Source: Globodera rostochiensis (lineage: Eukaryota > Nematoda > Chromadorea > Rhabditida > Heteroderidae). Taken from it: a stretch of DNA of 64,000 nt. The stretch covers positions 1,695,388 through 1,759,387 of the forward strand of contig JAEVLN010000009.1 of the NCBI GenBank assembly GCA_018350325.1, read 5' to 3'. The translations under genes and the position numbers were made by a program. Each line of letters starts with the position of its first letter. Position 1 is the stretch's first letter. Below are positions 28,316-40,130 of the stretch, one piece after another. The notes under the pieces are model-generated. The model was not told where the DNA came from. It saw nothing but the letters and a program-made list of their open reading frames with translations, and made no database searches.

Positions 28316-29229
28316 TCGAGTAAAAAATGTGACTGATTTCCCTCCCAAGTGTGGTCCTTTTTCCCTCCTTTTGCGAAACAATTCGCGCAAAGACCACAAA
28401 ATACACTGAAAATCGGGGTAAATTTTGGAAAAAAAATCCTCGAGGCTTGGAAAAATTTTGTGCAAAAATTCATTTTGAGGGATGAATAGCGCACAAAATT
28501 CTCTACAAAACCCAAAAAACCGCTAAAATTTTGAGAAAGTCGATTCTTAGGGGTGTATTTTTCGTTTTTATTACATTTTTGTTAAGGAATTTTTAAGGTT
28601 TTTAAGAACTTTGCTTTAAATCTTGGAGGAGGGGGTCGGCGGTGCCGATAGGCGCCGCCGAGAAAATTTTGACTCATTTTGTTAAAAGATTTGCAACCAA
28701 AATTGATCACTCAACTTTGAAACAAAGTTATAAATTTTTTAAATATTCGGCTAATTTTGTACAATCAAAAATGGAATGAAAACTTGTGAATTGTCATCTA
28801 AAATTTTTTGTAAAAAAGAGAAATTTTAAAAAAATTTGGAATTGTTTACACCACCGGAAATGTTCAGAGAAAGTCGGAAAAAATCATTAACACAGTCGGG
28901 GGCCTGAACTCACACCCAAAGTTTAACTGCCAACTATACCAACACCAAACTGCTCAATTACTCAAAAATCCCATTCTTAGGGGGGGGGGGGGGGTGTTAA
29001 ATCCGAAATTTTGCTTTTACAAATTGAAAAATATTTTTAAATGGTTTAAAATTAATTTTTGGAAAACAAATTAAAAACTTTTAGAAATTGTTTTTCTGAG
29101 TGAATGTTTGTCTGCCGATAGGCGCTTCAAAAAAATTTTGAATTTTTAAATCGAAACCGGAAAACCGGGGGTACCGGTTTTCGGTTAGACCGGTTTTACG
29201 ACGCCTGGTTTGGATTTCGGTTTTTGGGA
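28316..29229. repeat. AT-rich repeat mosaic without genes
   Basis: Contains a CGATTCTTAGGGGTGTATTTTT block (28540), a GGCGGTGCCGATAGGCGCCG block (28637) and a poly-G run at 28981-28994; all belong to repeats found elsewhere in the window. Confidence 0.5.
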
Positions 29230-29312
29230 TCAAAAAAGCCGGTTTTCGGTTTTGGCCGACACCCGGTTTTCGGTTTTGGCCGACACCCGGTTTTCGGTTT
29301 CGGTTCGGTTAA
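29215..29312. repeat. Three-copy CGGTTTTCGGTTTTGGC minisatellite
   Basis: Units built on CCGGTTTTCGGTTTTGGCCG with ACACC spacers repeat three times. It produces a spurious GF/GRHPV repeat ORF. Confidence 0.75.
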
Positions 29313-29767
29313 CCGACCGCCATCTACCCTACAAATAACGCTTAAAAAAAACTTTAATCCGCTTTTGTTGTGTTGTGATTTGCCCCAAAAAATTGTACAT
29401 CTCGCCAATGTTGTTCGTTTGTTAAGCTTTGCCCCAAAGAAAACAAAATTTTAATATAATTTTTTCAATGAAATATCACAAATTTTCATTGAATCATTAA
29501 ACAAAAGTAAAATTGGTATGTGAATTAAAAGACTTCAAATGTTTTGGTGTAAAATAAAAGATCATATTGAATCATGAGGTTTTATTATTGGGAAAATATC
29601 AACAAAAAAAATGGCTGATCAAATGCTATCCAACTAACAAGAACAGGTTTATGACTACCGAGTTTGGGGTATCCGGCCGAAAACTTTTTGTCTGGGACAA
29701 AATGTTTTGTTTTGACAAATTGAAAGAAATGCGAATGCGCGAAAACTAAAACTGTCTGAGGTTCGGC

Positions 29768-29775
29768 TATAAAAG
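29768..29775 (+). promoter_or_regulatory. TATA box of small secreted peptide gene
   Basis: TATAAAAG lies about 75 bases before ATG 29847. Confidence 0.55.
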
Positions 29776-29846
29776 GTCATCAAATGACCGACTTTCACCA
29801 AATTATTTTATTATTATTATTTTATATTATTCGATTTTGAATAAAA

Positions 29847-30260
29847 ATGAATCCTCTGCGTTTGCTCGCTGTCCTGTTGCTGGTCTGTGCCATGTTCGGC
29901 ATGAACCAAATGGCCTTAGCTCATCACCATGGGGCTGATGGCGGAAGACCCGCTGATGAGGCCGCTGTGCTTCGTTTTCGCCGTATGGTTTTTAAGAAAT
30001 TCTAAAAAGGTTCTTGAAGTAAATTCTTCGGGTAAGCCGGTTTTTGGGGGTCCGTCCGGGATTTCGAGTCTTTACTTTTTGTGATCTTTAAAAATTTATT
30101 AATTAAATTTTGCATTTTATTTCAGCAATGGCTTTCAATAGGAATACAAATGTGATCTTTATTAGTTCAAAAATAACTGAAGAACTTAATTTGAGGGTAA
30201 TAAATGCTTTCTTCGGCTTCAGGCGTCCCCCATGGAGGATACTACCACGGCAAGAAATGA
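29847..30260 (+). CDS. Small secreted peptide, two exons
   Basis: ATG 29847 opens a clear signal peptide (MNPLRLLAVLLLVCAMFG then MNQMALA) followed by HHHGADGGRPADEAAVLRF. Read straight through, it stops at 30005 (52 residues). A better model splices 29847-29982 (donor GTATGG) to 30223-30260 (acceptor CGGCTTCAG) in phase, giving 57 residues that end VPHGGYYHGKK. The Gly-His-Tyr tail resembles small secreted nematode peptides, either antimicrobial, neuropeptide-like or effector; a terminal Gly followed by Lys-Lys could signal amidation. No family is recognised with certainty. TATA box upstream at 29768. Confidence 0.55.
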
Positions 30261-30394
30261 TTGAGGAATGATCAATTGGAAATCAACAAAATGTGTGCTC
30301 ATTCATATGCTTGATTTGAATACATAAAATTGAATAATTGAAGAATGGCATCATTGGCGGGGGGTTAAATGACATTTTGTACAACGTTCTGACT

Positions 30395-30770
30395 CATTGT
30401 TCATATGGCTCAGTGGTTAAATTCTGTGTCGTATCTTTTGTTAGTTATCGAAGTTCTACTCCCCGAGTAAAACCCATTTTTTCTTTAATTTAATAATTAC
30501 TCTTTTTACTGATTCTTAGTCGGAAACAAAAAAAAAATCACCCATAAAACCAAATAAAATGATATTTTTGCAAATTTTCGGCACATTTTCCTGATTGAAT
30601 TCACTAAAACTTTCATTTTTTCCCCGGTGGCGCATGTCGGCACCGCCGGACCTCTCCTTCCTATTCATAACAAGCTTCAAAAAAATTGCCGTATTTTTAA
30701 AATTTGGTTGGTTAACAAATTGAGTCAAAAATATATTTTTGAATTTGCTTGAAAATCTCTTAACAAAAAG
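30395..30770 (+). repeat. tRNA-derived SINE-like copy 2 with tail
   Basis: ATGGCTCAGTGGTTAAAT (box A-like) at 30404 and GAAGTTCTACTCCCCGAG at 30447 match the first copy, and similarity runs on through TTTAATTTAATAATTACTC and CGCACCTATCGG-like blocks for more than 300 bases. Confidence 0.6.
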
Positions 30771-30779
30771 TTCACCCAA

Positions 30780-31832
30780 AAGAAAAATTAGAAAATCGCA
30801 AATTTTACGAAATTTTTTGCAATTTTCTTAACAAAAATGTTAAAAATTTGTAAAATTCCCCGACGCGATCCATCTACAACGAAATCCGGATCGTATCTGT
30901 CCTTTTTTTAAAGGTTTGTACTTTATTTGGGGTACACGTCCTTTTTTGTCCTTTATTTGAGATTTCTGGAGCGTTTTGAAGAATTTTTGTTTAAATTTTG
31001 AATAATCTTTAGACAGATGGCCAAATTTGTTAATTTTCAAGCATTTTTCTCTTTTTTGAATTCTCGCTTAAAAAAATGTCCAAAATGTAAAAGTATTTTG
31101 CTGATTTTTATCAAAATTCTGTTTTTACTGATTTTAGGATCGTATTTTTGGACCAAATCTGTTACCAAATTGAGTCGAAAATCAAAAAATTTTCCCGGCC
31201 GGCGGCGCCTGCACCGCCGACCTCCCCCCCCTCAAAATGGAGTAAAACGGAAAATGCACGCCCAGAAATCGAGCTTTTTGTGGAAAAATTTCTTAACAAA
31301 TGCATCCCTAAGAAGTGGTTGGCATCCACCACACACCGGTTGGTCATTTCGGGCGGAGAGATTATTGGTGGTGGCGGCGGCAAAATTGGCCGCGGGGAGT
31401 GGGGCGAAGAGGGAATGAATTTGACACAATTTGAATAGAAAATTGTGCCCGTGGGGCGGGAGGCCAATGGCAGCAGATTGGCTGCGCTTTTTGTGCCGAA
31501 ATGAATGCGAGCGGATGAAAAGGAATACGGTCGTGCCATTTATGCATCCAAAATTAGATAAAGCGAGGAGTGACAAAAAGCCTATTTTTTTGCCTTTTCT
31601 GGCTTTTATTTATGGTGCAGTTAATTTACATACATATGTTATGATCATCGGTTATCGTATTACACATAAATATATGTACATTCATTTATAATATATATAT
31701 ATATGGCATATCCAAAGTCCTATTCGATAATGGCATTGGCATGGCATCCTCGAAGTGCATTGCATTTGCTAAAATTGATGGAAAAAATATACAAAATTAT
31801 AAAATAAAATGAGAGCCTTTTCCTCACATCGC
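30780..31832. repeat. Repeat-rich gene-free stretch
   Basis: Holds the GACGCGATCCATCTACAACGAAATC block (30862; repeated at 33926), a GGCGGCGCC block (31200), and an ORF-bearing GC-rich patch (31160-31540) that I could not tie to any family. It also has an AT microsatellite at 31690-31705. Confidence 0.4.
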
Positions 31833-32703
31833 TCAACGGAGGCGGTCAATAAATTGTTCGGTCCAATTATCGCTGTTGCAGCAGCACTGGTTGTAGCATG
31901 CACTCATGTCGTGGTAGGCGCGTTCAATGGCCGCGTAGGCCGTGACGCTCAGTTTGAGCGGCTCCGGTTCCTGGCACGTCCGGGTGTAACGTCCACAATC
32001 GTTGAAAATGTCCCCACCGGCACAACCAAAGGGTTGGGCTAAAATTGCGATAATAAAACACCGCAAATCGTTCATTTAGTGAAAGCCATACGTAAGAGTT
32101 CGTAAGTTTTGTGCACTTCGTGCCCACACGAGCGGCATTTGTACAGCGCCTCCAGTGCGGTGTGCGTGAATTCTGCAATCAAAATAGGGTCAATTTGTGT
32201 TATTATGGTTTTATTAACATTTTTTTAATAAGTTTTTTTGCTACCAGAAAAAACTGTGTAGAGTATGAGCACAACGATGATGAGAACAGACACGATGATG
32301 CAGCCAATGATGGCACCACTATCGTAACGTATTGCGGCGAGTGCGGTAAAAAGCATGAGTAATATGGCGAAAAGCTAAAATGAAAAATTATTCCTTTTTT
32401 CCCCATCAAAAAACTCACCATACACAAGATCATCCCAATGCAGCAAATCTCGCAACCTTGATTGGTCTCATTCATTAATTTGCATTTGACCTAAAAACCC
32501 CAAAAAATGACTGTTTGAAGGCGTCGCACTCGACTTGAATTGACCTTGTTGAATTTGATGGCATAAAGCTGCGAGGTTGGGCATGAACAGCGTTGCTCCG
32601 TCACAAATTCGCCTTCTTTTCGTGGATTCATCCATGCGTTAGGATAGTTAGGTCGCGACGAATTCATCCAAACGTTAGGATAGTTAGCTTGCTGATACGC
32701 CAT
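31833..32703 (-). CDS. Five-exon two-pass membrane protein, Cys-rich
   Basis: Minus-strand exons 32545-32703, 32419-32490, 32245-32374, 32092-32172 and 31833-32038 join in phase to give 215 residues. Introns are 45-72 bases, GT..AG. The cytosolic-looking N terminus repeats NYPN.WMN twice and contains CSCPTSQLYAIKFNK. A Cys cluster GCEICCIG leads into hydrophobic segments MILCMLFAILLMLFTALAA and GCIIVSVLIIVVLILYTVF. Then CRSCGHEVHKTYE, a possible zinc-binding knuckle, and a C-terminal domain with eight or more Cys (GCAGGDIFNDC, CYNQCCC). An acceptor TTTACAG sits about 40 bases before the ATG. I do not know this family; a nematode-specific membrane protein is likely. The consistent phases make the model strong. 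Confidence 0.72.
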
Positions 32704-33488
32704 TGTTGTTGTTGTTGTTGAAGTTAAATGTGAGAAAAGAATCTGTAAATTAAACAAAAAAAAACTTTTGATGCACATAAAAAATGAATGTAAAGAATCA
32801 GAAATTATTTTCGGCATTTTATAGAGGGCAAATTCGGGATAAACGATAGAGTGGTGATGGGGGAATAAACGCAATCACAATTAGAGATCGGACCGACCAA
32901 AATCTCTGTAAATTACAATCGAGATTGTTGACCGGTCCTCAAGGCCGAACTTTAATCAAAATGGTTAGAAAAAAACGAGTCATGACAAGCCGATTTTATA
33001 CATATAGGGTTAAATTAATTCTGAAAGGGTTTCTTTCCGGGGCGCCGACATTTCGTCGAATGGAATTTCGTCAAAAAGCAAAAATACGACATTTCGTCGA
33101 ATAAGCCAAAATCCGACATTTCGTCGAGTTGAATTTCGTCAATATCCGCCTTTTGTTATTTAAAAGTCGTTTTCCTTAATTTTCAAGTTTTTAAACCGGT
33201 TCAAAAACCGCTTTAAATTCTCAATTTTATTTTCTATCAACTAATTCCTAATTTTGAAGCAATATGAGTGATTTTCCCATTTTTTTAATCAGTGGACAAC
33301 TGAGTCCCCAGTCAAAAGACACTTCAGTCCCGGGTCTGTAACTCTTTAGGGAATGGTTGCCGAACAATTTTTTTTTTTTCGGATTCTTACATTGCAGACC
33401 GAGAGGAGTCGATTGATATATGTTTTGTTCAATTTTGGCTCTGGCCGCTATGACCGATATTTATCGGTCTTTTCTCTATGCTTTTCTC
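32704..33488. repeat. Flank with GACATTTCGTCGAAT repeats, no gene
   Basis: The segment 33048-33150 has four imperfect ACATTTCGTCGAAT/GAATTTCGTCAA units. The rest is AT-rich without coding signs. Confidence 0.55.
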
Positions 33489-33720
33489 TAGGGTGGCACG
33501 GGACCGGGACCAGTACTGAAATATTCAATTTTTCAAATTTTGGTACTGAAATTTTGGTCCTGGTTTTTCAAAATTCCTTTAAAATCCCACTATAAAAGTG
33601 CCGGTTTTTACAAAATGATTTTTTTTCTTGTTTTTGTCCAGCAGTCCCGGTTTTTTTGACCGGGACCAAATTCAGTCCCGGTCCCGATTTTTCCAAAAGT
33701 TCCGGTACCGTGCCACCCTA
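33489..33720. mobile_element. hAT-like MITE with perfect 8-bp target duplication
   Basis: Ends TAGGGTGGCAC and GTGCCACCCTA; flanks CTTTTCTC at 33481-33488 and 33721-33728. Interior is GGGACCGGGAC / GTCCCGGTCCCG repeats forming a hairpin. Confidence 0.92.
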
Positions 33721-33728
33721 CTTTTCTC

Positions 33729-34820
33729 TATTCTGCCCAATTCTTTTCTTTACCCAATTTTGTCTGCTTCTTCAGCGTCATTTTTTTGTTATTGTCATGG
33801 AGTCGTGCCCGCTCCATTTATTGATCGTGAGAATTTATTTAAAAAAAATTGCTGAAAAATTACGCATTTTACGAAATTTTTTGCAATTTTCTTAACAAAA
33901 AAGTTAAAAATTAGTATAATTCCCCGACGCGATCCACCTACAACGAAATCTAAGGCTAAATACGGCTCCGGTCTAGGTTAAGACAAAAATTTGACCTCAA
34001 AATTGGTATTAGAGAAAATTTTTTGAGTGTTATGCTAAATTTTGTGTTATGTACATGGAAATCGACATGTTTGTACTTGGCCCTAATGCTAACCAGATAC
34101 AAGCCCTGCGTTATTCTATAGATTTTGGTAACTTTTGATTTATTTCGGTGCAAAATGTCATTTTCTCAATTTTTATTTTTTATTGACGAATTCGGAAACA
34201 TCCAAAAAAAACTCGGACATAAATGAAAAACAAAGGCTTCGACAACAAAAGAAGCCAACAATTATTGTGTCGTTTAATCGACTTTTTCTGTTTAAATTCC
34301 ATCCATCAAATTACCCTCCGCCCATTCAATCGGCGTGGCCTGAAATAAGAAAGAATTTCTACAAAAAAAAGATTTTGGGGTCCAAAAAAAGTACATTACA
34401 GATCGTAAAGTTTGGGAAATATGTAAATAGTAAGAATATTGTTCCCCCGATCAAAATCTAAGATTTTTTGAAAAAAATACAAAGTTGTTAAAAAGGTGTG
34501 TCTAGGGGTATTCAGGGCGTAGAAGCCATTCTGACCTCCATTTCGACCAATTCTGAATCCCGAACCTGGATTCGAACATTGTTCTCAAAAATAAGCATAA
34601 CTAAGCAATCCGAGCTTACCAACAAAAATGTAGAGGTTTTAGGGCACAGTTCAGTGCCGCAGTTATAACTTTTTCAATAAAGTTCCAATCGCCTAGCTTT
34701 TGCTTAATGAATTGTTCTAAACATCCATGGTCCGGGGGTCAATGACCAAGAATCAGATTAATTTCTTGTAGAATTCGGATAAAATTAAATTTAAAAATTC
34801 ACATTAATTGGTTAGATTCT
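33729..34820. repeat. Repeat-derived AT-rich stretch
   Basis: Contains the GACGCGATCCACCTACAACGAAATC block (33926) and a GAATCCCGAACCTGGATTCGAACA repeat (34551). No gene recognised. Confidence 0.4.
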
Positions 34821-34991
34821 TTATTTTGCACCCTCACTCACCACACGTCCCTGTTCCTCTGCACAACTATGTCCTGGTGGACGACGGGAGCATCCTGGAG
34901 GAGGTTCGCGGCAACAACGACAACAATGCCCCAGGTTGGGGCAAAACCGGCACTGATAACCACCATGGCCACATGTAGCCAACACTGACAT
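34821..34991 (-). CDS. Possible Cys-rich exon
   Basis: A GC-rich island in AT-rich surroundings. On the minus strand it encodes a 56-residue Cys-rich sequence (CGHGGYQCRFCPNLGHCC and on). A second frame gives a hydrophobic MVVISAGFAPTWGIVVVVAA, so the true frame is unclear. Upstream ATGTCAG could be an acceptor. Not recognised; could be one exon of a small secreted protein. Confidence 0.25.
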   Translation of the reverse strand: MSVLATCGHGGYQCRFCPNLGHCCRCCREPPPGCSRRPPGHSCAEEQGRVVSEGAK

Positions 34992-35274
34992 TTTAAAAAG
35001 CACCCAATTAGTTTTGTGAATTGGGCTTCAAAAGACAGCAAAGCCGACCAAGCCTTGGATTTCGGGAGGGGGGGGGGCAGACCCGTAAAACACCCCCTCT
35101 CCAACAACCGGAGGGGGGGGGGGGGGGGTCGAAACCTTTAGATTTCGATAATTTCGAGATTTTTCTAGCGATTTCTTTCGAAATCAAGAGAAAATCTTTC
35201 AAAATTTTGTCAAGAGTATCAAATGTTTGAGACGTCCAAGAAATTTTATAAATTTTATCGCTTCACTCCAAATA

Positions 35275-36022
35275 CAGGGTGCGTAAAAAGTTCCCGCACT
35301 TTTTTTCATTTTAATTTTAGGGTCTAAACATATTTATTTCAAAAAGCTGAGTTCAGAATTGGATTCTTCAGAGTTTTTGGGTTAGAAAACAAATAGAAAA
35401 AGTTAGTTTCTCCCAGAAAAAGAGCCATTTAACAAATTACAAGCCCTCAAAAATCCCCAAAAATTATTAGCATTTAGTCGCGACTTTTTTTTGTTCATTT
35501 TGTTCACTACATACTCAAGCGGTGGTTTCAGTGCCCCAATTGGTCTAAATCTGGTAGTTTGAAGCCTTTACTCTTAAAATAACCACAATAGACATCCATA
35601 GAATTCATACCCTTCAAGTGACTTGGCCAAATGTCATTATATTAAAATCCGTCAAACCAAATCGTAAAAAATGCTAATTTTATTTTTGAGCTATGAGCGC
35701 GAAAATTGATAAAAATCTCAAGATTAGCTGCAAGGGGTCGTTATTTGAGTAAAAGAAGCCGATTTAAAGTGTTTGAATGCTTTATACAGAAGCAGAGCTG
35801 GATTTTGTAGTGGCCCCAAGGCCGAAAAAGAGGCGCGACCAACGCAATAATTTTTGGAAGCGTTTGGACGCCTGTATCGCAGCCGAGGGAACTCATTTCG
35901 AACATGTGTTGTGATTAAGTTTTAGCCCTGAACATTTTATGTGTAATATTTATGTTTTTTTTTTCTTTTATTCATAAAACAAAAATTTATTTAAAAAGTG
36001 CGGGAACTTTTTACGCACCCTG
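35275..36022. mobile_element. Tc1/mariner-type element, degenerate
   Basis: Ends CAGGGTGCGTAAAAAGTTCC and its reverse complement, with TA on both sides, the standard target duplication of Tc1/mariner elements. In 748 bases there is no intact transposase; the interior is AT-rich and stop-laden. Confidence 0.88.
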
Positions 36023-36037
36023 TACATGCAAATTGTG

Positions 36038-36583
36038 TACCATTCGGTTCCCCTCGTCGAACTGATTACGAATCTTTTGGTCAAAATTTGTGAAATACAG
36101 AAAAACTGACAAAATTACGAATTTTTTGCAAATATCGTAATAAGCTCGTAACAACCAAAAAAAGAGGGCGAATCCGAGTCTGACATCCATTCCGACAAAT
36201 ATCGAACCCCGGACCCGAATTCGACTTTCAAAAATCAATTTTGGCCTCAAAATCATTTAAAAAACATGAATTCGATTATTTTTGCTTTTTCAATTGTAAA
36301 TTTATGCTGTTTGACTTGACTTCAAATTTGACCAGATTTCGAAACTCGAACAATTTTCAGAAAATGGCATTTTACAAAAATTTTATTTTTCAATTTGCAT
36401 TGTGAGAGATAAAGAATATCAGCTTGATAATTCTCAGTGAAATACCATCGATTTGGAAATTATTCGAATCCGGGTTCCGATTTTCTTTGAGGGGCTATAA
36501 CTTTGCTCAGAGTCGCGAGACGACTCAAAATTTTTGCAGATTCGTAATCAGCTCGACGAGGAGAGTCGAATGGTATTATGCAT
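36038..36583. repeat. Inverted-repeat element of the CTCGTCGA family
   Basis: CCATTCGGTTCCCCTCGTCG... at the left and its reverse complement ATTCGTAATCAGCTCGACGA... at the right; about 37-bp arms. Same family as 19710, 20586 and 39990. Confidence 0.75.
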
Positions 36584-36602
36584 CGGAATAAAGCATAAAA
36601 GA

Positions 36603-36726
36603 TACCGTATTTCCTCTATTAGTAGCCCACCCTCTATTTGAAGCCCCCTTCTAATTGTAGCCCCCCCCCCCTCAAGGGATGGTTGAAAATAGAAGCCCAT
36701 GGGCTACTAATAAAGGCAATACGGTA
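36603..36726. mobile_element. 124-bp MITE with TACCGTATT termini
   Basis: TACCGTATTTCCTCTATTAG and, inverted, CTAATAAAGGCAATACGGTA; GTAGCCC repeats inside. A complete small hairpin transposon. Confidence 0.82.
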
Positions 36727-36821
36727 GTATCGTTTCCCCCACCGAATGTCACTGCTGGGCCCTTTTCGTCCATTGCGCCTTTCTCTTTCTGAAACCCGTG
36801 TAAACGATTACAATAATTACC

Positions 36822-37288
36822 CTAAATATTGATTTCTTTCACCAAAAGTTCGACCACTTTCGCATTTCCCTCTTGGACAGCAATTGAAAGCGCAGTGACA
36901 CCGTTCACTTTGGCACTCAACAAAACGTCGGCATTGGGTCCTTTGAGCATTGCTCGCATCCCCGCGACGCCGCCGAGTTCGGCAAGTTTGAAGAACCTTT
37001 TGACCTGAATTTGTGTGATTTTTTCACACTTTAAAGTTTAAAGCTCCATATTTTATCGGCTACCGCCTGACAGAATAAAATGCGAAAACGAAACACCTCT
37101 TCGCCCTCATCGGCACACTGATCACGTTGTGTGTCCAGTTCAAGCTTCTCAAGCTGTACTTCCATCTCGCACAACACAACTGAACGATTTGCCGCCTCAA
37201 CAGAAGTTCCAGACGCAACAACGAGCTGTTTCTGGTCAGCATGCGATGACGTTGGTTGGTCGTTTGGTTGGGAAGACGATGCACTCAT
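36822..37288 (-). CDS. Small ankyrin-repeat protein, two exons
   Basis: Minus-strand exons 37064-37288 and 36822-37004 join in phase through a 59-base intron (donor GTAGCC, acceptor AATTCAG), giving 135 residues. Residues 1-70 are polar with an acidic amphipathic helix (EMEVQLEKLELD). The second exon contains NADVLLSAKVNGVTALSIAV followed by QEGNAKVVELLVKE, a clear ankyrin repeat, preceded by a half-repeat (FFKLAELGGVAGMRAML). Ankyrin repeats bind proteins; the partner is unknown. The gene is short for the family and could be a truncated duplicate. Confidence 0.68.
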
Positions 37289-37332
37289 TTTGAATAAAGA
37301 GAAAAGATCAGTCGGGATTTGATCTGCTGATA

Positions 37333-37440
37333 TGAAACGTCCCCCCGGGGAAGAAAGGAAAAGCTGATATTTGAAACATCCCCCGGGGGAAGAAAGGAAA
37401 AGCTGATATTTGAAACTTCCTCCCGGGAAGGAAGAAATTT
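37333..37440. repeat. About 40-bp tandem repeat with CCCCGGGGAAGAAAGG core
   Basis: Two and a half units of GAAACATCCCCCGGGGGAAG..GCTGATATTT. A single related unit lies at 38347. Confidence 0.8.
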
Positions 37441-38658
37441 TAAATAATATAAGTAGAGCTGGGATTTATATGCTCCAAAAAAAGCCAAATATGCCAAAAA
37501 TGCCTAAATATGTGTCGGGCGACGGCGATTGAGTTATTCCTTCACAAAATTAGAAAATTCAATCGCTGTCAGTTGGACTGAAAGAACAGCAAGAAAAACA
37601 AAAAAGTGAAGGGGTGCAAGGCGTGTCCGGTGAGAACACCGCCGGCACAAACAAAAATATTTGGGACGAATGAATGAATGAATTATGGGGGAGGGGCCTC
37701 AGGGAATTTGTGCAAAAAGTAAATAACAAACAAACAAAAAAAATGACCGTCAAATATCCCTCCCCCCCCACAATTGTTTATTGGTCATTTCCTTTCCCTC
37801 CTTTGACTTGTCAAATAAAATTTTGGCAATTCCTCCGCTCCCATTTCATCACTTAAACATTTACATCTTTTCATCGCCATTTGTGTTTTTCGTGCGTAGG
37901 TTACATTTTGACTTTTTAGCAGCAAATGTAAAAACTATTCAACGCCTGGGGGGAAAAGCCAGGGTGGCTTAGGCCTAAGCTTAACGAACCCCAAGCCAGG
38001 GTGGCTTCTTCAAACCCCTTTTTAAATTCTCAATTTCTATTTGCTATTGAAATTCGTAAAGTGTATTTTAAATAACATATTTTCAGTCAATTTTGTTTCG
38101 AAGAAAAAATATTTTCCAATATTTTGACCAAAAGGGTCCCACAAATTTTTTTTTGATTTTCAGTAAATGTAGCGAAAAAATAACATTTATCTTAACAAAT
38201 TAGTAATTGCTTTTTTGGAAATTCTTTAACAATAATGATGCAGTAAAAATGGCAATGGTAACTAATTGCGGTGACGAAAAAAATGTTAAAAATTCAGAAT
38301 GCATGTTTTCTAGGGTAAAGATAAGCGTAGAACACGAATCCGAGTACGATACATCCCCCCGGGGAAGAAAGGAAACGTTGGCATTGAAGCAGGCCATAAC
38401 TTCTTTTATTCGGCCAATCGCTTAGCTTTTGCTTTTTTAAGCTTCTACTTAGTTGTAAGCTTTCGAATGATAATGAAAATGTTTGATTTGGTTAGACTTG
38501 AAAGAAGTTATAACGAAAAAACTTCTGAAAAGGTGAACGATTCGGCCGGGAACGAATCGTCTTTTTACCGTTTTATTCACACTAATTAATGTCCTTTGTG
38601 TTATTATTTTTTTTGTTCTTTATTTACGCTTTTATTTTTGCCGCTAGGCTTTTTTTGT
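37441..38658. other. AT-rich gap, no gene recognised
   Basis: Holds two AGCCAGGGTGGCTTAGG-type blocks (37956-38010), which may be transposon ends, and a solo CCCCGGGGAAGAAAGGAAA unit. No coding sign. Confidence 0.4.
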
Positions 38659-38875
38659 TTATTTATTTGGTCCGTTATTCTGGAATGGCTGAGTCGGCAA
38701 AATTGGCAAATGTTTGTAGTTTTTAAGCAATTCAGAAACATTTAAAATGTTCGTGGTGAAGTAGGCGGTGATGCCATAGAAAATTTGTTTGTCGATTAGT
38801 TTTTGTTGGTACTTTTCCGTTATGAGGCAACAGGAAATTTTTTTTTGTACAACTGTTGAAACACACTTTTCGGGG
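38659..38875 (-). CDS. Possible terminal coding exon
   Basis: After an acceptor-like TTTCAACAG the minus strand is open for about 65 residues (ITEKYQQKLIDKQIFYGITA and on, ending PFQNNGPNK). Composition looks protein-like, but no family, partner exon or start was found. Confidence 0.22.
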
Positions 38876-40130
38876 GTTTTAGGGTCGTAGAATCCGAATA
38901 TGACTTCCATTTTGATCGAATTCGAACCCCAAACCCGAATTCGAACAATTTCCAACAAAATTTTTTTCCGCATTTCCCATTAAAATCGTCGAAATGTCGA
39001 TCAATTTTTTCAATGTGACTTTGCAAAACATCGTTAAATTTATGCCACCAAAGTGATATTCTTTATTCTGCACAATGCAAATCAAAAATTTTTTTTAGGT
39101 AAATAAGAAAAAAACGTTTCGAAAAATTGTTCGAATTGGTGTCACATAACCCACAAGAACCTTCCATTTCAGCAAATTTTGAACCTTGAACACGAATACG
39201 ATTCGAAAATTTTTTTTCGCATTTTTTGCATTGTTCAGACTAAAGAATAGAGCAGTTTGGTGTCATGAATAGGGCGGCGATTTATATGGAAATCCATATT
39301 TTTTTTGCGCACTCGGAACAGCGTATAAATGCCAGAAATAGTGTTTTTAGCTTTGGTTGGAGCTTCTAGAGCCCATTTTATAATCCATATTTTCCATATT
39401 TTTCCATATTTCGCGACTTTTTATCCATATTTCGCCATTTTTCAAAAATTCCTTAACAAAAATGCAATAAAAACAAAAAATACACCCCTAAGGATCGACT
39501 TTATCAAAATTTTCAAAAAATACACCCCCTAAGGATCGACTTTTTCAAAATTTTCAAAAAATGCACCCATAAAAATTGACTTTTTCGCGACTAAAAATTC
39601 AGCCACCAAAAAACGAAAATTTTTAAAACATTTTATGCCTGTTAACTTGTTTTTGCTTTATTTTGGCTGCTATCTTCCACCTTACTGTTTAAATTTTCCC
39701 TTATCGGGCTTTTGTTTTAATTTAAATAAGTCATTTTCACCATAAATTTCAAAAATTTAAACCGGTTCAAAAACTGTTTTAAATGCTCAATTTTCAATTT
39801 TTATTGACGAATTCGTAACCAGGGCATTAATAACATATTTGAGACGCTATTTAGAATAAAAATATTTCCCAAAAATTTTGACCAAAAGGGTCCCCCCTAT
39901 GGTTTTTGGCCAAGTTTGAGGGGCCATAACTTTCTTCAAAGTGGTTTCCGCGGAAAAATTTTTGCAGATTCGTGCTCAGCTCGATGAGAGGAGTCGATTG
40001 GTATATGAATTGTTCAGATCCGAACCACTCCCATATAGTGTAGAAATACCCTATTTAATAGCAAAATGCGAAAAAAAAAATTTATAAAAATTGTTCGATT
40101 CATGTCCGGGGTTCGATATAGATTGAAAAG
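38876..40130. repeat. Dispersed-repeat cluster
   Basis: Includes GAATTCGAACAATTT copies (38930, 39120), TCCATATTTTTCC repeats (39380-39430), three ATACACCCCTAAGGATCGACTTT units (39480-39590), and a partial copy of the 20.4-21.3 kb inverted repeat (39880-40010). No gene. Confidence 0.6.

Noticed and set aside
29196..29408. Repeat ORF with KPKTGCRP units
   Set aside because: Arises from the three-copy CGGTTTTCGG minisatellite.
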